Shown here: one piece after another, positions 57,450 to 64,000 of the stretch
How the letters are laid out: each line of letters opens with the position of its first letter
Position numbering within the stretch: the first letter of the stretch is position 1
Origin: JBEVJK01 sp963791325
GTDB lineage: Bacteria > Pseudomonadota > Alphaproteobacteria > Rhizobiales > Rhizobiaceae
NCBI GenBank assembly: GCA_963791325.1
Contig: CAWBRU010000016.1
Coordinates: forward strand, 124,001-188,000
Direction: 5' to 3'
Length of the DNA stretch: 64,000 nt
The notes under the pieces: model-generated
Database searches by the model: none
What the model was told of the DNA's origin: nothing
Seen by the model: only the letters and a program-made list of their open reading frames with translations
Position numbers and translations under genes: made by a program

Positions 57450-57969
57450 AGCTGCGGCCGCCTGCCGCTCACTCCGATAGCTTTAGAAATGTGCTGAGCA
57501 CCGCATCCCCGTGGCGGCAGTGCCAACCTCGCCTTGCGCCCCGTCATGACCGCGAACGATGCGAGCATCGCCCGGGGATTGGCCGCGCCCTTGCGGGCGA
57601 TGTCGGGGCCGAGCCATGCACCAGCTCCTAAGGCGCCTTCCGCTTGCCGGTCTTGGCATCGGGCGCGGCGGCGAGATCGTCAGCTACGGCGTCTACGACA
57701 CGACCGGTGGCATGGCGAGCGAGTATGCGCTCCACGACGGATACCGCGACGGACGCCCGCCCGAGATCGCTCTTTACCTCGACCGAGAGAACGCAAAAGA
57801 CCGCAACGAGAAGACCGTATAGTGGGGGATTTATGACCTCCCGTCCGAAGGCGGATCCAACATGCAGCCTCAGTGATAACCAAGCGCACAGGTGGGGCAT
57901 TTTCGCCCAGGTTTTTCGAGGCAGTAATGGCATGCTGTTCGCTGCTCGCCGCCATTACCCGGAAATATT
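57450..57969. other. Stretch with no firm gene
   Basis: 520 bp. A short + strand frame (57616-57822, 68 codons, EIVSYGVYDTTGGMASEYAL in its middle) and an overlapping minus-strand frame are both possible, but neither has a ribosome-binding site I trust. Confidence 0.4.
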
Positions 57970-58242
57970 ATGACATCGCCGCCTAACTTTTCTGTCCCTG
58001 CGCAGAACCCCTCGGCTGACTCACCCCGTTCGGGCAGCGTCGACACCGGGGGTAACTGGTTGGCCGAAAGCTTGACCTACCGGTTGACCAGGGAAACGAT
58101 AGACATGGATTTCAAAGCAGGTGTTCATATCCCAAACCGAGGAGACATCCCCCCTCGCCGGTCATTCAGCTTCGCCTACTATCTTCGCCGCCTTTTGGAC
58201 CGGCTCGTCGCGGCCGTCCGCCGCTGGTGGCGAGGGCGATGA
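57970..58242 (+). CDS. Hypothetical small protein with basic amphipathic C-terminus
   Basis: 90 residues. The first half is Ser/Pro-rich and probably disordered; the last 30 residues (RRSFSFAYYLRRLLDRLVAA, then VRRWWRGR) form a strongly basic amphipathic helix. No clear family. It could be a chance frame. Confidence 0.3.
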   Translation: MTSPPNFSVPAQNPSADSPRSGSVDTGGNWLAESLTYRLTRETIDMDFKAGVHIPNRGDIPPRRSFSFAYYLRRLLDRLVAAVRRWWRGR

Positions 58243-58433
58243 TGGCTACAGCGACTATGCGGCTAGCGCTCCATCTAGTCACCGGCCGCGCCTGGGTCCG
58301 CTAGCACGGAGCGAGCGTTGTCTTCGAGCGTTCCCGGTCGCTCTTTGGCCTGCCAGGAGTTGAGGCATCCTGAAGCACCGGAACTTCGTCTGCCGCTGAT
58401 GGTTCGCTCCTTTGTTCACATGGGCGAGCGACG

Positions 58434-58589
58434 ATGGTTAAGCCGGACGACAATGAACGGGGCTACCCGCCGAGGAAGCAGTTTTGGGGCGGCAACCCGC
58501 TGATGTGGATCATTTCGATCCTGGCCATCATCCTGATAGGCGCGCTGGTGATCTATAGCCTTTCAACGGGTAACGCAGTTCAGCAGTAA
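58434..58589 (+). CDS. 51-residue single-pass membrane protein
   Basis: MVKPDDNERGYPPRKQFWGG, then NPLMWIISILAIILIGALVI and YSLSTGNAVQQ. A charged N-terminus of about 20 residues, one clean membrane helix and a short tail. GGCGAG lies 6-10 bases before the ATG. Small proteins of this type, with an N-terminal FWGGNPLxW motif, look familiar from other Hyphomicrobiales, but no role is known to me. Confidence 0.6.
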   Translation: MVKPDDNERGYPPRKQFWGGNPLMWIISILAIILIGALVIYSLSTGNAVQQ

Positions 58590-59660
58590 GGGCGGCAGAT
58601 CTCCGGCGTCTGCCTACCATGCCAATGATGCTGGGGCGCAGACGGCTGCGAGCAGGGAATCTTCAGCTGAACATTCCTGATCGAGTGTAGTTTCAGAACT
58701 GCCCGATTGGTGGCACGTCAGTGTCCGGAGGGGGCGGGTAACACCCCAGGTCGCCCCCCGGCCGGCCTGGATCACGGCCGACGTGATCGGCAGCCCGACC
58801 GGCGCGGCAAATGTCGCGGCTGCCACTCTCGCAGGCCGACAAGAGTGCCGAGACCGACCGCCTCGGCAAAATGTCGAGGCCGCCACTAATCGCTCGACCA
58901 GATCGTGCTCTAGCGTTCTAGAGAACGAATGGCCAGCCGAACCCCTGGCCAAAGTTAATCGCTCGTTGGAGCCAATAACTCGCCCCAGGCGGACGCGCCC
59001 TCCGCCATCGGACCCTTGCAGCACAAGGCCTAGAGCCGCATCCCAGGCGAAAACCATAAAGGCAGGCATACGGAAAACATACGCCGGAGCGGGTTTGACG
59101 CGTCAAAGAGAGCCGTTGTGGAATCTGGCTCCAGAACGACCGCCCTACAACGGGGTTGTAGAACGCCAACGTGGGCCAGATCGTGGAGCGGAAGCCGTTG
59201 CGGCCCGCCAGGCCTTGCGCTGCCTCATGGTTAGGCGGACACCGTATCCGCCATGACTTGTTAGAAGTGGCTGAACTTTCAACTTATTTTTTGTTGAGGT
59301 CAGCCGCTCCCCATTTCAAGCCCCACTTTCTGTCGGCCTTACCCCCTCCCGGCCAAGGGGTGCCCGGCTGGATGGCCCGGACTTCTCGGAACCGGATTGC
59401 AAATCCAGCAGCTCGAACCCCAAAAAAAATTTTGCGCAAAAATCTTAGGATAGTGGCCTGCAGCGTTGCGCCACGACAAGGGGACGAAGGGCGGTACAGG
59501 CGGGCTGTCAGGGTTCAACCTGTGAGCGATCCCGAGACTCCGATGTGCGGGGACCCTCAATGCAGCAATTTGATCGTAGGAAGCGAGGAACAGCTGTCGA
59601 CCCAAAGCGCATCGGACGAAGGCGCTAGTTCTCTTTAAAGAGTCACCCTCGCCGGTTTCT
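58590..59660. other. Gene-poor stretch with repeats, left of attachment copy 2
   Basis: About 1.07 kb without a supported gene. It contains an imperfect internal duplication (58805-58827 and 58864-58887, CGGCAAAATGTCGAGGC type) and copy 2 of the A/T palindromic element (59418-59447). Confidence 0.5.
59418..59447. repeat. A/T palindromic element, copy 2
   Basis: CCCC, a run of eight A, TTTTGCGCAAAAAT, then CTTA. Matches copy 1 at 11247-11274 almost base for base over 26 bp, in the same orientation, 48 kb apart. Confidence 0.7.
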
Positions 59661-59707
59661 GCCCTTTCACGGCGGAAACACGGGTTCGAGTCCCGTTGGG
59701 CGTGCCA
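59661..59707 (+). repeat. 3' half of tRNA-Glu(UUC): attachment-site copy 2
   Basis: 47 bp from GCCCTTTCACGGCGG to GTTGGGCGTGCCA, four mismatches from copy 1 (46074-46120). This copy keeps the standard anticodon-stem pairing (GGCGG), so it is closer to a functional tRNA, but no 5' half is present to its left. It closes the 13.6-kb module. Confidence 0.8.
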
Positions 59708-60420
59708 GTGATTTCAATAACTTAGCTATCCAATCCATCATTTGTCGAATATAGGACGAATAAGCCTCGGCGTACACTCGGCGTACAAAGGCGTACATCA
59801 GTGGCCGCCGGATCGTTGAAGGCCGTTTAACGGGACAAACTTTTTGAGATCGGCGAGGAAGCCCGGGACCATCATCCTCGCAAAATCGGCGTGGCCGTCC
59901 CTTGCAGCTCGCGAGGTTTCCATTGACAGAGATGTGTCCAACTTCATGCGCTGACAGTACGACCATCACTCGGATGAGCTCGGCTGGAAGTTTCACGTCC
60001 CGCAACAGCCCGCGGCGGCCTCGCCTCCTGCGCCTGCTCGGCCGCCAGCCAGCGGTCGCGCGGCTTGCAGCTCGCCGGCCGTGGCGAAAGCTCGACCTGG
60101 ATAACCTCTTGTCCGTCGCCGGCAGGGCGGCTCTGTGCAGCTGAATGGGGGCGACGCCGTCGCTGACCTCGAAGGTCAGCTGCGAAGTGTCGTCGAGCTG
60201 CACATGCGCGGTCACCTTGCGGATGATGGCGGAGAATTTGCCGGCCGTCATGTGGACGCGCTCGCCTTCATCGACATCCCACAGCTGGACGAAGATTTCC
60301 GACCAGGCTTCCGGATTGGCGCCGCAGTCGAGCGCCGAAAAATTGGCGGCCTTGACTTCGGTCACGTGGTTGCCCGCCCTCACCGGGCGGCCCCATAGGA
60401 GATGATCAGCGGCTTTTCAC
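59667..60420 (-). pseudogene. DUF6428 family gene, broken
   Basis: From about 60420 the minus strand reads KPLIISYG, then after an indel near 60390 GNHVTEVKAANFSALDCGA, NPEAWSEIFVQLWDVDEG, MTAGKFSAIIRKVTAHVQLD and LTFEVSDGVAPIQLH. This is the full DUF6428 domain (GYHVTEV...CGG...QLW), so the domain itself spans about 60420-60130. Beyond that the frame turns into Arg-rich noise down to the stop at 59667, suggesting a further indel and a lost proper end. Function unknown. Confidence 0.6.
59766..59797 (+). repeat. Short tandem repeats next to attachment copy 2
   Basis: Three units built on GGCGTACA: CTCGGCGTACA, CTCGGCGTACA and AAGGCGTACA, 10-11 bp apart, starting 59 bp after the tRNA-Glu fragment. 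Position and period mirror the decamer array beside copy 1. Confidence 0.65.
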
Positions 60421-60970
60421 GGTGGCCGTCGATCGTCCGCATCCGCACTCGTGCTTGCCACTGTCGCCGCTGCACAAGATCTCGACAATCGTCAGATCGT
60501 TGACAGCGTGGCCGAACTGCAGGATGCGGCACCTGCTGTTGACGTGGCTCTGCCCGGGCAAGAGCTGAGCGCCAATCTCGGCAAGGGCGTCGCCCAGCTT
60601 CCGCACTGGAGCACGCTTGCGACCTTGCCGCAGTTTGCCGTAGAGGTCGACTTCCAGAACAACTTTATTGCGATCGAACCGCAGTCTTATCGCGCCGTCG
60701 GCGTCGTCGCCGACGCGCTCCATTATCCGCGCCTGCTTTACCTATCACTTTCTGGTCGTCGGACATAGCAGCTCGACCGGTGGCGCCGAGCACAATCTCA
60801 AGCTCAGCGAGGAGCGCGCCAAAGCGATCGCAGAGGCCCTGACGACGACTTTCGGGGTGGATCCTCGGCGGATCTACAGCATCGGCGTCGAGCAGGAGTG
60901 GCCGATCGACCGCACCAATCCCGGAGCGGCGGTCAACCGGCGCGTACAGTTGATCAATCTGGGCAGATGA
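60399..60970 (+). CDS. OmpA-like peptidoglycan-binding protein (frameshifts)
   Basis: About 190 residues across frames. Probable start ATG at 60399; the frame then shifts near 60440 into a signal-peptide end ALVLATVAAAQDLDNRQIVD. The mature part continues FAVEVDFQNNFIAIEPQSYR and, after an indel near 60740, TYHFLVVGHSSSTGG, NLKLSEERAKAIAEALTTTF and GAAVNRRVQLINLG, the OmpA C-terminal fold that binds peptidoglycan. The start is uncertain: a GTG at 60451 is the next option. Confidence 0.75.
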
Positions 60971-61076
60971 CTTGTTTAGAACGAGTTCACCATAGATACT
61001 GGATAGACACCTGCAGAGGTCGTTTCGCTCGATCTATCTCAAAGGCGCTCTGCCTTCGAAGCAGCAGGAGGCCCGC

Positions 61077-63162
61077 ATGGCATTCAATTCATCACATGCC
61101 GCGCTCAATCTTGCGTCGGCCCTGCTGGCACTCTGCTGCCTCTCCGGCCGACCCGTTCAGGCCCAAGCCGTCGCCCCGCCGCCGGCCAAGGTCGAACAGC
61201 TTTTCGGTCTGCTCGACGACCCTGAGGTCAAGACGTGGCTGGCCGGCCAAAAGGCCGCCAAGGCCAAGCCCGAGAGCGACGAGGCGGCGGTCGCCGACCA
61301 GATCTCCACGGTCGAGTCCTATGTCCGCGCCCGGATCACGGCAATGGTCCAGGCCGTGCCGCGGCTGCCGTCGGAGTTCCAGCGAGCCGTCAACATCCTG
61401 GTCACCGACGTCAATAGCGGCCGCCGCGGCGCGGTGACGGCCATCGTGCTTGTCCTTGTGGCTGTCGGATATGCGGCTGAATGGCTGTTCCGGCGGCTGA
61501 TGATCGCCCGCCGCCGGCCGACCGAGCTGCAGGCCGAGCACAATATGCGGCTGCTGACCGAGCCCATCCCGCTCCTGGTGTTTGCCGTGGCGAGCGCCGG
61601 GCTGTTTCTGATGTTCTCCTGGCCGCCGCTGTTGCGGCGCTTCGTGCTCACCTTGCTGTGCGCCTTCATCGCCTTCCGCGTCGTGCGGACGATTGCCTTC
61701 ATGCTGCTCCGGCCGAAGGGTGGCCATGGCGAGCCCACGCGGCTGGTCGAAGCGAATGATGCGTCGGCCGCTTTCTGGTTCTTGCGCGTGCAGCTGTTTG
61801 CCGGATTGTTCCTGTTCGGCTGGGCGGTGGTCAGCTTGATGCCCACCCTCGGCTTCTCGCCCGGCGCCCGCGGATTGATCGGCTACGCGCTCGGCCTCGG
61901 CTTGCTGGCCATCGGCATCGAAACCGTCTGGCGGCGCCCGGACGCACAGCGGGCCGGCGCCTTCGGCCATGCCCGGGCCTGGCTGACCAGTGTCCTTCTG
62001 GCGCTCTTGTGGATGGTCTGGGTGGCCGGTCTGAACGGCCTGCTCTGGCTCGGCATCTATGCCCTCATCCTGCCGCCGGCGGTGCGCGGGGTCGGCGCCA
62101 TCGCCGCCCGCGTCGGCGGGCGCGAGCACAGCAAGAGCCTCGGCAATGTGATCGCCAACGTGCTGATCGTGCGCGGCGCCCGCGCCGTCGTGATCGGCCT
62201 GGCGGTCGCCTGGCTGGCCTACATCTTCCGCGAGACGACGACGATGATCGGCAACAGCGCGTCCGTCGAGCGGGTCATTCAGGGCGTGCTGAACGGCATT
62301 ATCGTGCTGCTTATCGCCGATCTCATCTGGCAGCTGGCCAAAGCCTATATCGAGTTCCGGCTGGAACTCACCGGCCACGGCTCCAGTGCCGACGAGCTCG
62401 CCCGCAACGGCCGGCTGCGCACGCTGCTGCCGATCTTCCGCAACGCGCTGGCGGTGTTCATTGCCGTGGTCGCGGTGCTGACCATCCTGGCCGGCCTCGG
62501 CATCCAGATCATGCCGCTGATCGCCGGAGCCGGCATCTTCGGCGTCGCCATCGGCTTCGGCTCGCAGACGCTGGTCAAGGACATCCTCTCCGGCGTCTTC
62601 TACATGCTCGACGACGCCTTCCGGGTCGGCGAATACATCCAGAGCGGCAGCTACAAGGGCACTGTCGAATCGTTCAGCTTGCGCTCGGTGCGCCTGCGGC
62701 ATCATCGCGGTCCGGTGTTCACGGTCCCGTTCGGCACCCTGGGCGCCGTCCAGAACATGAGCCGCGACTGGGTGGTGGAGAAGATCACCATGTCGGTGAC
62801 CTATGATTCCGACGTCGAGCTGGCGCGCAAGCTGATCAAGAAGATCGGTCAGGAATTGGCGGAGGATCCCGAATTCGCGGCGAGCACGATCCAGCCGCTC
62901 AAGATGCAGGGCATCGACAGCTTTGGCGAATTCCGGCATCGTGCTGGCGATGAAGCTGATGACCAAGCCGGGCGAGCAGTCCGGCATCAAGCGCAGGGCC
63001 TATGTGATGATCAAGAAGGCCTTCGACGAGAACGGCATCAAGCTCGCCACCCCGACCGTGCAGGTGGCCGGTGGCGAGGAGCATGCGACGGCAGCCGCTG
63101 GCGATATGCTGCGTCGCCGGCGCGCTAAGGCGGCGCAGGAGGCGTTGGCTGCGGCAGGCTAA
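61077..63162 (+). CDS. Large MscS-family mechanosensitive channel (one frameshift)
   Basis: About 695 residues. The signal peptide ends near QAQA. A ~90-residue periplasmic segment and roughly ten membrane helices follow, then the MscS core: TM3 IFGVAIGFGSQTLVKDILSG, beta-domain VFYMLDDAFRVGEYIQSGSY and FTVPFGTLGAVQNMSRDW. An indel near 62932 moves the end to another frame (GIVLAMKLMTKPGEQSGIKR, ending AAQEALAAAG). Long MscS homologues such as YbiO/YnaI-like channels have this layout. Confidence 0.88.
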
Positions 63163-63174
63163 GACGGCCGATTG

Positions 63175-63800
63175 TCAATTACCGACAGGCAACCCGGCCT
63201 TGCGCAACGACGACATCATCCTATCAAGATCCCCTGGACTACCCAAGCGCGCGCTCAGTTCGGCGCGCATGCTGCGCACCAGATCAGCTTCGTTCTGTGA
63301 CAGCCAGTCGGCTTCGTACTTGTCTTCTTGGAGCATGCCGGCTTCGGCGAAGGTCGCCGCTGCAACAATATGAAAGTTTGGGTTGTCGGGCTTGGGAGTC
63401 TCGTCCCATGGACCCAGGACCCAGGCTACCGCTGAGCGCAGATCGCCATCGAAATAGGCGCAAAGATCGAGGGCCACCTCGTAGTAGGCGAGCAGCCCGG
63501 GTTGCGTTCGCGCGCCTGTTTGAGCAAGGCGCAGCCTCTGGCCAATCATCCGACATCGCCAAACGGAAGCCATACTCGCCCATCAGTTCCGTGTCATTGG
63601 GGTTAAGCGCCAGAGCCTGGGCGCCGACCTCGAGGGCCGCATCCCGCTCGCGATTAGAATAGAGAGCTTGTCGGCCGACGAGACATGGTTCGCACCGGCC
63701 CGGGAGCGGACATTGAGGTAACTGCGCTGAAGGTTGCGGTTCCGACGAAACCAGACCTTCCGCGTGCTTCCAGGCGATCCGCGTTTTGCGCCCATTGCAG
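63175..63800 (-). pseudogene. TPR-type C-terminal fragment
   Basis: The minus strand reads RDAALEVGAQALALNPNDTE and LMGEYGFRLAMSDDWPEA in one frame, then YYEVALDLCAYFDGDLRSAV and IVAAATFAEAGMLQEDKYEA in another, ending KAGLPVGN. The pattern matches the TPR-like tail of adenylate cyclase or CadC-type regulators (NPNDT...GDW.A...Y..A....GD...A). The N-terminal part is missing and at least one indel is present. Confidence 0.6.
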
Positions 63801-63877
63801 ACGTTCAGACCTGGCTGGGAGGAATGACCGAATTGCAGTATTTTGTAGAAAAGTCTGGGGACTTGAGAACGATGCTT

Positions 63878-64000
63878 ATGAAGCTCACCCTGGCGGCGAT
63901 GCTTGCTGCCGTGTCGACAGCCACGAGCGCCCATGATTGGTACGAAGACAAGTTCGACCCACAGCTGAAAGTCAAGTGTTGCGGTGGTTTTGATTGCCGC
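63878..64000 (+). CDS. Exported Cys-rich small protein, 5' part (cut by window edge)
   Basis: MKLTLAAMLAAVSTATSAHD is a signal peptide followed by WYEDKFDPQLKVKCCGGFDC. Small secreted proteins starting HDWY and carrying CC-x3-DC are common in Hyphomicrobiales; function unknown. An ATG two codons earlier (63872) is an alternative start. The end lies outside the window. Confidence 0.65.
   Translation, partial: MKLTLAAMLAAVSTATSAHDWYEDKFDPQLKVKCCGGFDCR

Noticed and set aside
59383..59420. Anticodon-arm-like sequence resembling tRNA-Cys (GGATTGCAAATCC)
   Set aside because: No acceptor stem, D-arm or T-arm around it can be folded; probably chance.
61092..62990. 632-codon minus-strand frame
   Set aside because: Antisense shadow of the MscS-family channel; His/Gln/Asp-rich noise.

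Overview
The window looks like a G+C-rich alphaproteobacterial chromosome, most likely Hyphomicrobiales (Mesorhizobium/Phyllobacteriaceae-like). The main reason is the left arm (1-11.1 kb), which carries the conserved block rplU-rpmA-(GNAT)-obg-proB-proA-nadD ... rsfS-rlmH-envC, all on the minus strand. An exo/endonuclease/phosphatase-family gene, an MFS permease and a small MscS channel sit among them. The block is bounded on the right by a complete tRNA-Ser(CGA) gene at 10974-11063.

From the tRNA-Ser to about 59.7 kb the DNA is accessory. 11.1-18.3 kb holds scattered cargo (epimerase, a membrane-anchored TPR protein, exported proteins, a peroxiredoxin-like protein). 18.3-25.7 kb is a gene graveyard with remnants of a LigD-type DNA ligase, a YegS-like lipid kinase and small proteins, plus one intact VOC gene. 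25.7-32.7 kb carries a DUF2254 membrane protein, an AttEFGH-like ABC/AttH operon and a PQQ-type sugar dehydrogenase homologue.

33.0-44.5 kb is a dense signalling block and the most unusual part. It has a SAM-cyclase-ATPase-TPR giant. Next to it is a four-gene phosphorelay: a periplasmic solute-binding protein divergent from a hybrid histidine kinase with two receiver domains, an Hpt protein, and a response-regulator receiver domain fused to a ten-helix EamA/DMT permease. Last is one gene reading as [2Fe-2S] ferredoxin, class III cyclase and Rieske domain, bracketed by two ~88-bp direct repeats.

Two 47-bp copies of the 3' half of a tRNA-Glu(UUC) gene (46074-46120 and 59661-59707) delimit a 13.6-kb module. 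Each copy is followed by short ~10-bp tandem repeats, but no integrase is present. The module carries a GntR-controlled catabolic locus: SDR and cupin dioxygenase-like genes leftward; SMP-30 lactonase, ribose-type ABC importer, VOC protein, 2-hydroxyacid dehydrogenase and RraA-like aldolase rightward. It also carries DUF6152/DUF6644 genes and a 51-residue membrane protein. The right end (59.7-64 kb) has a DUF6428 remnant, an OmpA-like protein, a large MscS-family channel, a TPR remnant and the start of an exported Cys-rich protein.

Many genes are interrupted by single-base indels while the protein reading continues in another frame. This is extreme at 47-56 kb (mostly +1) and sporadic elsewhere. 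I annotate these as one gene with frameshifts and flag that sequence error is at least as likely as real decay. All domain assignments come from reading translated sequence; no database search was run.
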